Assembly (NCBI GenBank): GCA_001953215.1
Contig: CP019169.1
Coordinates: 682,001-746,000 of the forward strand
Reading direction: 5' to 3'
Source: Betaproteobacteria bacterium GR16-43
GTDB taxonomy: Bacteria; Pseudomonadota; Gammaproteobacteria; Burkholderiales; Usitatibacteraceae
DNA: 64,000 nucleotides
This document shows, in pieces, positions 9,409 through 18,565 of the stretch. The notes beneath the pieces are model-generated. The model saw nothing but the letters and a program-made list of their open reading frames with translations. It did not search any database and was not told where the DNA came from. A program made the translations under genes and the position numbers. Each line of letters begins with the position of its first letter. Within the stretch, counting starts at the first letter, position 1.

Positions 9409-10132
9409 AGCCATGCTCCCGCTCGAGGCCCGCGCCCTCACCGTGCGCTTCAACGGCCACACGGCGATCGAGGATGTGAGCTTCTCGCTCGATGGCGCGA
9501 TGCCCGCCGTGATCCTGGGAGCCAATGGCGCGGGCAAGAGTGTGCTGCTGCGCGTGCTGCACGGGTTGATCGCACCGACCTCGGGCTCCGTCACCTGGTC
9601 GGGCGCGAACGAACGCCCGCGCGCGCAGGCGATGGTGTTCCAGCGGCCCGTGCTGCTTCGGCGCCCCGCGCTCGCGAACATCGAGTACGCGCTGGCCGTG
9701 AACGGCATCGGGGGCGCGGAGCGCACGGCCCGCGCACGCGAAGCGCTCGAACGGGTCGGCCTCTCGCATCTCGCCCATCGCCAGGCCCGCGTGCTGTCCG
9801 GCGGCGAGCAGCAACGCCTCGCGCTTGCGCGAGCCTCGGCCCTGCGCCCGCGCGTGCTCTTCCTCGACGAGCCCACCTCGAGCCTCGACCCCACGGCGAG
9901 CGCGGACGTCGAGCGCATCGTGGGCGAGATCCGCGCGGGCGGCACCGCCATCGTGATGACCACGCACAACCTCGGCCTCGCGAAGCGCGTCGCGGGCGAG
10001 ATCCTCTTCCTGCACGCCGGGCGCCTCGTGGAGCGCGCACCCGCGCAATCGTTCTTCAACCACCCGCGGTCGCCCGAAGCGGCCGCCTTCCTCGAAGGAG
10101 AATTGCCATGGAGCGTTTCCTCTCCCGCCTGA
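9401..10132 (+). CDS. tupC: Tungstate ABC transporter ATP-binding protein
   Basis: 243 residues from ATG 9401, which overlaps the tupB stop; ATG 9413 is an alternative. Walker A GANGAGKSV, signature LSGGEQQRLALARA, Walker B LFLDEPTSSLD, switch His in MTTHNLGLAKR. It lacks the C-terminal Mop domain of ModC, as expected for TupC. Overlaps tupA by 25 bases. Confidence 0.9.
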   Translation: MGEAMLPLEARALTVRFNGHTAIEDVSFSLDGAMPAVILGANGAGKSVLLRVLHGLIAPTSGSVTWSGANERPRAQAMVFQRPVLLRRPALANIEYALAVNGIGGAERTARAREALERVGLSHLAHRQARVLSGGEQQRLALARASALRPRVLFLDEPTSSLDPTASADVERIVGEIRAGGTAIVMTTHNLGLAKRVAGEILFLHAGRLVERAPAQSFFNHPRSPEAAAFLEGELPWSVSSPA

Positions 10133-10944
10133 GCGCCACGTGGCTCGCGGCGTCGTTCGTCGCGGCCCTGCTGCTCGCGACCGGCGCGAAGGCCCAGGAC
10201 TTCATCACCGTCGCGTCCACGACGTCCACCGAGCAGTCGGGCCTCTTCAAGCACTTGCTGCCTGAAGCGAAGAAGGCCCTCGGCTTCGACGTGCGCGTGG
10301 TCGCGGTCGGCACCGGGCAGGCGCTCGACATGGGGCGCAAGGGCGACGCGGACGTCGTCTTCGTGCACGACAAGGTGGCCGAGGAGATATTCCTCGGCGA
10401 AGGCTTCGGCGTGAAGCGCTTCGAAGTGATGTACAACGACTTCATCCTCGTGGGCCCGAAATCCGATCCGGCGCAGGCGAAGGGCAAGGACGTCGAAGCC
10501 GCGCTGAAGAAGATCGCCGCCGCACAGGCCCCGTTCGCTTCGCGCGCCGACAAGAGCGGCACGCACGCCGCGGAGCTTCGCTACTGGAAAGCCGCGGGCA
10601 TCGAGCAGCCAAAAGGCGCGTGGTATCGCGAGACCGGCTCCGGCATGGGCCCCACGCTGAACACCGCTTCGGGAATGAACGCGTACGCGCTCACCGACCG
10701 CGGCACGTGGCTTTCCTTCAAGAACCGCGGAGAACTCGTGGTCCTCGTCGAAGGCGACACGAAACTCTTCAACCAGTACGGCGTGATGCTCGTGAACCCC
10801 GCGAAGCATCCGCACGTGAAGAAGGACATGGGCCAGAAGTTCATCGACTGGATCCTCTCGCCGGCGGGCCAGTCCGCCGTCGCCGCGTACAAGATCGACG
10901 GCGAGCAGCTCTTCTTCCCGAACTACAAGCCCGGCGCCGCGTAG
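10108..10944 (+). CDS. tupA: Tungstate-binding periplasmic protein
   Basis: 278 residues with a signal peptide ending GAKAQ (residue 30). The diagnostic TupA segment VASTTSTEQSGLFKHL opens the mature protein, and a Ser/Thr-rich ligand site continues in ETGSGMGPTLNTAS. Delivers tungstate to TupBC; tungstoenzymes such as some formate dehydrogenases would be the users, though none is in the window. The gene order B-C-A with the binding protein last is notable. Confidence 0.93.
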   Translation: MERFLSRLSATWLAASFVAALLLATGAKAQDFITVASTTSTEQSGLFKHLLPEAKKALGFDVRVVAVGTGQALDMGRKGDADVVFVHDKVAEEIFLGEGFGVKRFEVMYNDFILVGPKSDPAQAKGKDVEAALKKIAAAQAPFASRADKSGTHAAELRYWKAAGIEQPKGAWYRETGSGMGPTLNTASGMNAYALTDRGTWLSFKNRGELVVLVEGDTKLFNQYGVMLVNPAKHPHVKKDMGQKFIDWILSPAGQSAVAAYKIDGEQLFFPNYKPGAA

Positions 10945-10969
10945 CCGCCAACCCTGCAATAATGTCCGG

Positions 10970-12058
10970 ATGATCCGCATCGACATCCGTCCGGTCTGGA
11001 CTTTCCGCGGCAAGGAGCTGCGCGAGTTCGACTTCGCCGTGATCGCGCTGCTCGAGGGCATCGAGCGTTCCGGCAAGCTCACGCGCGCCGCGGAGCACGC
11101 CGGGTTCTCCTACCGCCATGCCTGGAACCTGATCGAGCAGTGGAGCCAGTTCCTCGGCTCGCCGCTGGTCGATCGGCAGAAGGGACGCGGCACGAGCCTC
11201 ACGCCGCTGGGCACCAACCTGCTCTGGGCGGGCAAGCGGGCGCAAGCGCGGCTGGAGCCCGAGCTTCAAAACCTCGCTTCCGAATTCGCGACCGCGCTGA
11301 ACGAAGCCCTGTTCGATGCGCACGAGCGGCTCGACATCCACGCGAGCCACGATTTCGCCGTGGCCGCCTTGATGGAAATCCTCGCGGGCTCCGCGCTCGG
11401 GGTCGACAGCCAGTACACGGGCAGCTTCGACGCCATCGCGCGCCTCAAGCGCCGCGAGTGCGACCTCGCGGGTTTCCACCTTCCCCTCGGCGCCATCGGC
11501 ACCTCGATGGCGCGGCGCTACAAGGAAGGCCTGCCCGCCGATGTGGTCCTGATGGGCTTCGTCACGCGCAACCAGGGCCTCATCGTCCGCTCGGGCAATC
11601 CGAAGCAGATCCACTCGATCGAGGATCTCCTCCGGGCCGACGTGCGCATGATCAACCGCCAGCGCGGCTCCGGCACGCGCTCGCTGCTCGAATACCTGCT
11701 CGACACGGCGGCCATCGACCGCGCCCGCGTGCGCGGCTACGAATTCGAGGAATCGACCCACTCGGCGGTCGCCGCCCTCATTGCCGGCAGCCAGGCCGAC
11801 GTCGGTCTCGGCACCGAAGCGGCCGCACGCCAGTTCGGCCTCGGATTCGAACCCCTCTGCATCGAACGCTACCTCTTCGCCTGCCACGAGCGCACGTGGG
11901 ATACGCCCGCGATGGAAGCGCTGCGCAAGACGTTGCGCGGCGCGCGCTTCGCCGCCGACGTCGCGCGCCTGCCGGGCTATGCCGTGGACCGCCCCGGCCA
12001 CCTCCTTTCGCTGTCCGAAGCCTTCGCACCCAACATTGCCGTCACGGAGCCCCGATGA
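10970..12058 (+). CDS. ModE-like HTH fused to a substrate-binding domain (regulator)
   Basis: 362 residues. N-terminal LysR/ModE-type winged HTH (about residues 18-90; LTRAAEHAGFSYRHAWNLIE) joined to a PBP-like domain (about 120-345; HASHDFAVAALMEIL, RQRGSGTRSLLEYLLD). Such one-component regulators use the binding domain as an oxyanion sensor, so it is a likely molybdate/tungstate-responsive regulator of tup genes. Separated from tupA by 25 bases; its stop overlaps the next start. Ligand is inferred from context only. Confidence 0.82.
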   Translation: MIRIDIRPVWTFRGKELREFDFAVIALLEGIERSGKLTRAAEHAGFSYRHAWNLIEQWSQFLGSPLVDRQKGRGTSLTPLGTNLLWAGKRAQARLEPELQNLASEFATALNEALFDAHERLDIHASHDFAVAALMEILAGSALGVDSQYTGSFDAIARLKRRECDLAGFHLPLGAIGTSMARRYKEGLPADVVLMGFVTRNQGLIVRSGNPKQIHSIEDLLRADVRMINRQRGSGTRSLLEYLLDTAAIDRARVRGYEFEESTHSAVAALIAGSQADVGLGTEAAARQFGLGFEPLCIERYLFACHERTWDTPAMEALRKTLRGARFAADVARLPGYAVDRPGHLLSLSEAFAPNIAVTEPR

Positions 12059-13146
12059 AACGACGCACCCTCCTGCAAGCCGCGCTGGCCGCACCCGCCC
12101 TCGCCGGCCTTCCCCGCTTTGCCATCGCCCAGCAACTGCCCTTCGATCCGCAGCCCGCGAAGTGGCGCACGTTCGAACTCACGTCGCGCGTGGAGCTCGC
12201 CAACCCGAAGGGCGTGACCACCGTGTGGATCCCGCTGCCCTCGGTGGAATCCGACTACCAGGACGTGCTCGGCAACGAGTGGAAGGGCAACGCCGTGCGC
12301 ATGATGGTGGTCGCCGACGGCAACTCGGGCGCGAAGATGCTGCGCGCCGAATGGGGCACGGATGAAGGGAAGCCCTGGGTCGAAGTCACGAGCCGCGTGA
12401 AGACGCAGAACCGCAAGTTCGACCTTGCCGCGAACACCAACGCGAAGCTGCCCGCCGAGGAGCGCGCGTACTACACCGCGGCCACGGCCTCGCTCCCGAC
12501 GGACGGCCTGGTGCGCAAGACCGCGCTCGAAGCCACGAAGGGCGCGAAAACCGAACTGGAAAAGGCGAAGGCGATCTACGAGTGGATCGTGGACAACACC
12601 TTCCGCGATCCCAAGACCGTCGGCTGCGGCCGCGGCGACGTGAAGGTGATGCTCGAGACCGGCAACCTCGGCGGCAAGTGCGCCGACCTGAACGCCCTCT
12701 ACGTGGCCATGGCCCGTTCCGTGGGCCTGCCCGCGCGCGATGTGTACGGCCTGCGCGTGGTGAAGAGCGAGTTCGGCTACCGCAGCCTGGGCGCCGGCAG
12801 CGAAGTCGTGACGCGAGCGCAGCACTGCCGAGCCGAAGTCTTCGTGACCGGCCGCGGCTGGATCCCGGTGGACCCGGCCGACGTGCGCAAGGTGGTGCTC
12901 GAGGAAAAGCCGCAGCCCACCAACCTCGCCGATCCGATCGTGCCCCCGGTGCGCGCCAAGCTCTTCGGCGCGTGGGAGATGAACTGGCTCGCGTACAACG
13001 ACGCGCACGACGTGAAGCTGCCCGGATCCTCGGGGGCCGCGCTCCCGTTCCTGATGTACCCGCAAGCCGAAACGGGCGGCCAACTCGTGAATCCCTACGC
13101 CCCGGACGACTTCAAGTACAAGCTCACCGCCCGCGAAATCACCTGA
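12055..13146 (+). CDS. Exported transglutaminase-like protein
   Basis: 363 residues. A twin-arginine-like signal (MKRRTLLQAALAAPALAG) suggests Tat export. The transglutaminase-like core carries Cys in GGKCADLNALYVAMARSVG, His in TRAQHCRAEVF and Asp in GWIPVDPADVRK, the full catalytic triad. Family members act as proteases or amidases more than cross-linkers; substrate unknown. ATGA overlap with the regulator upstream suggests co-transcription. Confidence 0.85.
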   Translation: MKRRTLLQAALAAPALAGLPRFAIAQQLPFDPQPAKWRTFELTSRVELANPKGVTTVWIPLPSVESDYQDVLGNEWKGNAVRMMVVADGNSGAKMLRAEWGTDEGKPWVEVTSRVKTQNRKFDLAANTNAKLPAEERAYYTAATASLPTDGLVRKTALEATKGAKTELEKAKAIYEWIVDNTFRDPKTVGCGRGDVKVMLETGNLGGKCADLNALYVAMARSVGLPARDVYGLRVVKSEFGYRSLGAGSEVVTRAQHCRAEVFVTGRGWIPVDPADVRKVVLEEKPQPTNLADPIVPPVRAKLFGAWEMNWLAYNDAHDVKLPGSSGAALPFLMYPQAETGGQLVNPYAPDDFKYKLTAREIT

Positions 13147-13193
13147 CGTGTAGGACACGTCCGACAAGGGAGTGGCGTGCCGCTCCCTATAAT
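13145..13193 (+). promoter_or_regulatory. Candidate receptor promoter with two dyads
   Basis: A perfect TATAAT (13188-13193) lies 35 bases before the TonB receptor start. Upstream are a perfect inverted repeat GACGTGT-AGG-ACACGTC (13145-13161) and a near-perfect 20-bp palindrome with GGGAG/CTCCC arms (13168-13187). Both fall in the -35 and spacer region, so they are candidate operators; the second could instead be a weak terminator but has no T run. Confidence 0.45.
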
Positions 13194-13228
13194 CCTAGGC
13201 TCCCGCCGTGTTCCCCGAGGAGCCCCGC

Positions 13229-15124
13229 ATGCGGCCCACTATCCGAAGAGCCGCACCCGTCGTAGCGGCCGCACTCGCAAGCGCATTGGCCACGGCCCCG
13301 TCCTTCGGGGCCGTGCAGATGGTCCGCGCCGATCTCGCCGACCTTTCGCTCGAGCAGCTCTCCAACGTCGTGGTGACGAGCGTCTCGCGCCGCGAGGAAC
13401 GGCTCGCCGACGCGCCCGCCTCCATCTACGTCATCACGTCCCAGGAAATCCGCGCTTCCGGCGCCACCACGCTGCCCGAAGCGCTGCGCCTCGCCCCCAA
13501 CCTCGACGTCGCGCGTGCCGACGCGGTGCAGTACGCGATCAGCGCGCGCGGCTTCAACAACGTGCTCGCCAACAAGATGCTGGTGCTGATCGACGGGCGC
13601 ACGGTCTACACGCCGCTCTTCTCGGGCGTGTTCTGGGAAGCGCAGGACGTGCTGCTGCGGGACGTCGAGCGCATCGAGGTGATCAGCGGCCCCGGCGGCA
13701 CGCTCTGGGGTGCGAACGCGATGAACGGCGTGATCAACGTGATCACGAAGAGCGCGCGGGACACGCAGGGCCTCGACGTCTCGATCGGCAGCGGCAACCG
13801 CGAGACGAGCGGCGGCGCACGCTTCGGCGGCGCTTTCGCGGGGGGCTACTACCGCTTCTACGCGAAGTCCGCGGACCGCAGCAATTCGGAGAACGCGGCC
13901 GGTTCCGACATCCGCGATTCCTCGCAGTTGATGCAGGCGGGCTTCCGCGCGGATTGGGACGACGCGCAGCGGACGTTCACGATCCAGGCCGACGCGTACG
14001 ACGGCTCGGTGGACCAGATCGGGCCTTCGCGGGAGATCTCGGGCGCGAACGCGCTCGTGCGCTACGCGCGCAAGCTCTCCGACGGCGGCCGCCTCCACGT
14101 GCAGGCCTACTACGACCGCACGGACCGCTTCCACCCGAACACCTTCAAGGAGACGCTCGAAACGGCCGACCTCGAGCTGCAGCACGCCTTCAAGGTGGGC
14201 ATGCACCAGCTCGTGTGGGGAGGCGGCTACCGCCGGTCGCGCGACGAGATCGACAACTATCCGTCGCAGGCCTTCCTGCCCGATCGCAAGACCCTCGCGT
14301 GGACCAACCTGTTCGTCCAGGACCAGCTCTCGCTCGGATCCCAGGTGGACCTCACGATCGGCCTGAAGGCCGAGCACAACACGTACTCCGGCCAGGAATG
14401 GCTGCCGAGCGCGCGGCTCGCGTGGCGTCCCGCCAACGACCGCCTCGCCTGGGCCGCGCTCTCGCGCGCGATCCGCGCTCCGTCGCGCATCGATCGCGAC
14501 TACTACCAGCCGGGCCAGCCACCGTACGCCATCACCGGAAACGAGACGTTCGAATCGGAGGTCGCCAACGTGGCCGAGCTGGGCTACCGCGCCACGCTCA
14601 CGCCGTCGCTGTCGTATTCGGCGACCGCGTTCTACAGCGACTACGACAAGTTGCGCAGCGTCGGCCCGGGCAATGGCGCCCTCATCCTCCGGAACGACCT
14701 CGAGGGCACCGAGTACGGCATCGAAGCCTGGGGCCGCTGGCAGGTCGTGCCGTCGTTCGCGCTTTCCGGCGGCTTCGTGGCGATGCACCAGAAGATCGAG
14801 CTGGCGCCCGGAACCGTCGATTTCGGAGGCCGCGCCGCGCTCGGCAACGACCCCGACGGCTGGATGAAGCTGCGCGCGGCTTGGACCGTGACGCGCGACA
14901 TCGACCTGGACGTGTTCCTGCGCTACTACGCCGCGCGGCCCAACCCGGCGGTGCCGAGCTACACCGCGGTCGACGCCCGCGTCGCCTGGCGCGTCACGCC
15001 GGCCTTCGAACTCTCGCTCGCGCTGCAGAACCTGTTCGACGACAAGCACGCCGAGTGGGGCGTGGATCCCGCGCGCCCCGTGTTCCAGCGCTCGGCCTTC
15101 TTCAAGGCGACATGGCGCCCCTGA
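13229..15124 (+). CDS. TonB-dependent outer-membrane receptor
   Basis: 631 residues, start ATG 13229 after GAGGAG, signal peptide to about residue 27. Plug domain at about 50-165 (VVTSVSRREERLADAP, LIDGRTVYTPLF, IEVISGPGGTLWGANAMNG, VINVITKSA), then a 22-strand-type barrel ending FFKATWRP. It takes up a bulky ligand across the outer membrane with TonB energy. No cobalamin riboswitch precedes it, and the neighbours are Mo/W importers and a FecBCD-type ABC system. Ligand unknown. Confidence 0.92.
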   Translation: MRPTIRRAAPVVAAALASALATAPSFGAVQMVRADLADLSLEQLSNVVVTSVSRREERLADAPASIYVITSQEIRASGATTLPEALRLAPNLDVARADAVQYAISARGFNNVLANKMLVLIDGRTVYTPLFSGVFWEAQDVLLRDVERIEVISGPGGTLWGANAMNGVINVITKSARDTQGLDVSIGSGNRETSGGARFGGAFAGGYYRFYAKSADRSNSENAAGSDIRDSSQLMQAGFRADWDDAQRTFTIQADAYDGSVDQIGPSREISGANALVRYARKLSDGGRLHVQAYYDRTDRFHPNTFKETLETADLELQHAFKVGMHQLVWGGGYRRSRDEIDNYPSQAFLPDRKTLAWTNLFVQDQLSLGSQVDLTIGLKAEHNTYSGQEWLPSARLAWRPANDRLAWAALSRAIRAPSRIDRDYYQPGQPPYAITGNETFESEVANVAELGYRATLTPSLSYSATAFYSDYDKLRSVGPGNGALILRNDLEGTEYGIEAWGRWQVVPSFALSGGFVAMHQKIELAPGTVDFGGRAALGNDPDGWMKLRAAWTVTRDIDLDVFLRYYAARPNPAVPSYTAVDARVAWRVTPAFELSLALQNLFDDKHAEWGVDPARPVFQRSAFFKATWRP

Positions 15125-15666
15125 TCCACCGCGTCGCCGCGCTCGCGCTCGTGCTGGCCACGGCGTGCGTGCCCGCGCGCGCGCAGGACGGGCCGATTAC
15201 CGAGGAGAGCATCAAGGCGGCGTTCCTCTACAAGTTCCCCGGCTTCGTCGACTGGCCTTCTCCCGCGCTCGAACGCAGCGACGAGCCGGTGGTGATCGGC
15301 GTCTACGGATCGGACGACGTCGGAGCCGAATTGCTTTCACTCTCGGCCACGCGCAAGGGCGGCCGCCCCCTCGTCGTGAAGAGCGTGCGCAACACCGAAG
15401 GCTTGAAGGATACCCACGTGCTCTTCATCGGCGCGAAGGAACGTTCGCGCGCGCCCGAGATGATCCGCGCCGCGCAGCATGCCGGCGTGCTCACCGTCAC
15501 CGATTGGGATGGCGCGCTGCGCATGGGCAGCGTGATCAACTTCGTCACGACGCCCGACGGCCGCGTGCGCTTCGAGATCTCGCTGGAGCCGGCGGAGAAG
15601 AGCCGCCTGCGCCTGTCGTCCCGCCTGCTCGCGGTCGCGCAGCAGGTGCACAGCGTGAGGCCCTGA
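15112..15666 (+). CDS. YfiR family periplasmic protein
   Basis: 184 residues with a signal peptide (cleavage near ARAQD). Matches the YfiR/DUF4154 family: ESIKAAFLYKFPGFVDWP at the start, VLFIGAKERSRAP mid-way, SVINFVTTPDGRVRFEIS near the end. YfiR proteins bind and restrain partner membrane signalling enzymes in the periplasm. It overlaps the receptor by 13 bases and lies four bases before a membrane histidine kinase, its likely partner. Confidence 0.88.
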   Translation: MAPLIHRVAALALVLATACVPARAQDGPITEESIKAAFLYKFPGFVDWPSPALERSDEPVVIGVYGSDDVGAELLSLSATRKGGRPLVVKSVRNTEGLKDTHVLFIGAKERSRAPEMIRAAQHAGVLTVTDWDGALRMGSVINFVTTPDGRVRFEISLEPAEKSRLRLSSRLLAVAQQVHSVRP

Positions 15667-15669
15667 GCG

Positions 15670-17490
15670 ATGACGAGCCGCCCCGTCGCCAAGTCGCTGC
15701 GCAACAAGCTGATGCTCGTGGTGCTCGCCACGACCACCACCGCGCTCGTGGTGGCGGCCGCGTCGCTCATCCTCTACGACCTGCGCAGCTACCGGCAGAC
15801 CAGCGTCGACAACCTCACCACGCAGGCCGAGATCCTCGCGCGCGCCTCGGTGCCGGCCCTCGCGTTCAACGACGTGAAGAGCGCGCAGGAGGACCTGAAC
15901 CAGTTGCGCGCGCGCCCGCAGGTCCTCGCCGCGGCGATCTACCAGCCCAACGGGCGGCTCTTCACCGCGTTCACGCAGACCGGGGACCTGACCGACATCC
16001 CCGCGATCCCCGAGAAGTCCGGCTGGCGCGTGGCCGACGACCGCATGCTGCTGTTCCTGCCGATCCGCGAGAAGGGCGAGTTGCTGGGCACCGTATTCCT
16101 GAGCGCGCACTACCGCGTGGCCGAACGGCTTTCGGATTACCTCGTGATCGTCGCCGCCGTGATGGCCGCCAGCTTCGGCGTGGCGCTGCTCATCTCCGCG
16201 TGGCTGCAGGCGGCGTTGATGCGCCCGATCCTCGAGATCGGAAACCTCGCGCGCGAAGTGGTCGAGCGGCGCGACTACACGCGCAAGGCGAACAAGACCA
16301 CCGACGACGAGATCGGCGACTTGGTCGATGCCTTCAACGCGATGCTCTCGGAAGTCGGGCGGCGCGAAGGCTCGCTCGAGGAAGCCGACAAGCGCAAGGA
16401 CGAGTTCCTCGCCACGCTCGCCCACGAGCTGCGCAATCCGCTCGCCCCGCTCACCAACGCGCTGCAGATCCTGCGCATCGCCCCGGACGAGGCCACGCGT
16501 GCGCGCGCCCGCGAGATCATGGACCGGCAGTTGCGCCAGATGGTGCGCCTGGTCGACGACCTCCTCGACGTCTCGCGCATCACCACGGGCAAGCTGGTCG
16601 TGAAGGCGCAGCGCGTCGAGCTGGGCGGCGTGATCCGCAACGCGCTCGAGACGGCCGCGCCGCTCGTGCAGGCGATGCGCCACACGCTCGAAGTCGACCT
16701 GTGCCCCGACCCGGTGACCATCGATGGCGACCCGACGCGCCTGGCACAGGTGTTCGCGAACCTCGTCAACAACGCGTGCAAATACACGCCCGAGGGTGGA
16801 ACGATCCGCGTCACCTGCCGGATCGACGCTGGCAAGGCGCTGGTCACCGTGCGCGACAACGGCATCGGCATCGAACGCGACGTGCTGCCGAAGATCTTCG
16901 ACATGTTCGCGCAGGCCGACCGCTCGCTCGAGCGCACGCATGCGGGCCTGGGCGTGGGCCTCACGCTCGCCCGCCGCCTGGTGGAGCTGCACGGCGGCGA
17001 GCTCGTCGCCGCCAGCGAGGGTCTTGGGCGCGGTAGTGAATTCACCGTGCGCTTGCCGCTCGCCGCACCCGTCGTGGCCAAACCCAGCGTCGAGGCGCCG
17101 GTCGTGTCGTTCGGCCCGGACGCGCGGCGCATCCTCCTCGTGGACGACAACGTGGACTTCTCGTCCAGCCTCGCGTTGCTGCTGCGCGCGCTGGGCCACG
17201 AGGTGCGCGTCGCCGACAACGGCGCCGACGGACTCAAGCTCGCGCGCGAGTTCCGACCCGACTTCGCATTCCTCGACATCGGCATGCCGGGCATGAACGG
17301 CTACGACCTCGCTCGCGCGGTGCGTGCATCCCCGGGGCTCAACGGCGTCGTGCTCACGGCGATCACCGGCTGGGGACAGGAGAAGGATCGCCAGCGCGCA
17401 CGCGAATCCGGTTTCGACCACCACCTCACCAAGCCGGTCGAAGTGGACAACCTGCGCGCCATCCTCGCGTCGACCGAAGCCGCGCTATAG
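15670..17490 (+). CDS. Hybrid sensor histidine kinase/response regulator
   Basis: 606 residues. Two membrane helices (about 13-35 and 155-178) flank a periplasmic CHASE8-like sensor. HAMP follows (about 180-235), then HisKA with phospho-His in LATLAHELRNPLAP, HATPase_c with LVNNACKYTPEGG and DNGIGIERD, and a C-terminal receiver with phospho-Asp in FAFLDIGMPGMNGYDL. No separate DNA-binding regulator is adjacent. Probably takes input from the YfiR-like protein. Confidence 0.92.
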   Translation: MTSRPVAKSLRNKLMLVVLATTTTALVVAAASLILYDLRSYRQTSVDNLTTQAEILARASVPALAFNDVKSAQEDLNQLRARPQVLAAAIYQPNGRLFTAFTQTGDLTDIPAIPEKSGWRVADDRMLLFLPIREKGELLGTVFLSAHYRVAERLSDYLVIVAAVMAASFGVALLISAWLQAALMRPILEIGNLAREVVERRDYTRKANKTTDDEIGDLVDAFNAMLSEVGRREGSLEEADKRKDEFLATLAHELRNPLAPLTNALQILRIAPDEATRARAREIMDRQLRQMVRLVDDLLDVSRITTGKLVVKAQRVELGGVIRNALETAAPLVQAMRHTLEVDLCPDPVTIDGDPTRLAQVFANLVNNACKYTPEGGTIRVTCRIDAGKALVTVRDNGIGIERDVLPKIFDMFAQADRSLERTHAGLGVGLTLARRLVELHGGELVAASEGLGRGSEFTVRLPLAAPVVAKPSVEAPVVSFGPDARRILLVDDNVDFSSSLALLLRALGHEVRVADNGADGLKLAREFRPDFAFLDIGMPGMNGYDLARAVRASPGLNGVVLTAITGWGQEKDRQRARESGFDHHLTKPVEVDNLRAILASTEAAL

Positions 17491-17500
17491 TCGCGGGACC

Positions 17501-18541
17501 ATGCCGCGCCGATTTCCGTTGCTTGTTGCCTTCGCAGTGGCCGCGCTCGCGGCCCTGCCCGTTTTCGCCGCGCGCGAGTTCACCGACGATGCCGGGCGCA
17601 AGGTTTCGCTGCCGGACAAGGTGACGCGCGTCTACGCCGCCGGCCCGCCCGCCTCGGTGCTGGTCTTCGCGCTCGCCCCCGACACGCTCGTGGGCTGGAC
17701 ACGCGCTTTCCGTCCCGACGAATCCGAGTGGGTGCCGGAGAAGTACGCGAAGCTGCCCGAGCTGGGCCGCCTCACGGGCCGCGGCAACACGGCGAACGTC
17801 GAAGGGATCCTGCAGGCGAAGCCCGACCTCATCGTGGACATGGGCTCGACCAACGCCACGTTCGCCTCGCTCGCCGACCGCGTGCAGCAGCAGACCGGCA
17901 TCCCGTACATCCTGCTCGACGGCCGGCTCGACACCACGCCGCAACAGATCGAGAAGCTCGCGACCGCGCTCGGCGCCGAAGCGCGCGGCAGGGAACTCGC
18001 CACGTATGCACGGGACCTCATAGGTCGCCTGCAATCGAAGATCGCGGCGATTCCTCCGGACAAGCGCCCGGAGGTCTACTACGCCCGCGGGCCGCAGGGC
18101 CTGCAAACCGGGCTCAGGGGTTCGATCAACGTGGAGATGATCGAATTCCTCGGCGCGAAGAATCTCGCCGCGACGCAAGCGGGCGGGCTCACGAACGTGG
18201 GCCTCGAGCAGGTGGTGCTGTGGGATCCGCCGGTGATCGTCACCAACGACCCGAACTTCTATCGCGAAGTGTGGAAGCTTCCGGTGTGGAACAGCGTCAC
18301 CGCGGTGCGCAAGAAGCGCGTGTACCTCTCGCCGCACCTGCCGTTCGGGTGGTTCGACTATCCGCCGGGGGCCAATCGCCTCATCGGACTGCTCTGGCTC
18401 TCCGAGATCCTCTACCCCGAAACGTTCAGGCATGACCTTCGCAAGGAGGTCGCGACGTTCTACAAGCTCTTCTACCATCGCGAGCCGACGCTGCCCCAGC
18501 TCGATGCGCTGCTGGCGGAGCCGGGCGTAGCACCCCGATGA
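17501..18541 (+). CDS. ABC transporter binding protein, BtuF/FecB class
   Basis: 346 residues with a signal peptide to about residue 24. Class III periplasmic binding protein of the metal-chelate type (VSLPDKVTRVYAAGPPA, PDLIVDMGSTNATFASLA). The family covers siderophores, haem, cobalamin, and also free molybdate/tungstate (MolA of Haemophilus). Position beside modABC and tupBCA makes MolA-like function plausible but unproven. First of a three-gene ABC set. Confidence 0.85.
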   Translation: MPRRFPLLVAFAVAALAALPVFAAREFTDDAGRKVSLPDKVTRVYAAGPPASVLVFALAPDTLVGWTRAFRPDESEWVPEKYAKLPELGRLTGRGNTANVEGILQAKPDLIVDMGSTNATFASLADRVQQQTGIPYILLDGRLDTTPQQIEKLATALGAEARGRELATYARDLIGRLQSKIAAIPPDKRPEVYYARGPQGLQTGLRGSINVEMIEFLGAKNLAATQAGGLTNVGLEQVVLWDPPVIVTNDPNFYREVWKLPVWNSVTAVRKKRVYLSPHLPFGWFDYPPGANRLIGLLWLSEILYPETFRHDLRKEVATFYKLFYHREPTLPQLDALLAEPGVAPR

Positions 18542-18565
18542 CGTGGCAACTCCGGTGAGCGCGCG

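Noticed and set aside
13147-13228. Cobalamin riboswitch before the TonB receptor
   Set aside because: The 82-bp gap is too short and lacks the B12-box; only promoter-like dyads are present.
15165-17036. Plus-strand 623-codon frame across the YfiR and kinase genes
   Set aside because: Low-complexity Arg-rich shadow; real genes in other frames have full domain structure.
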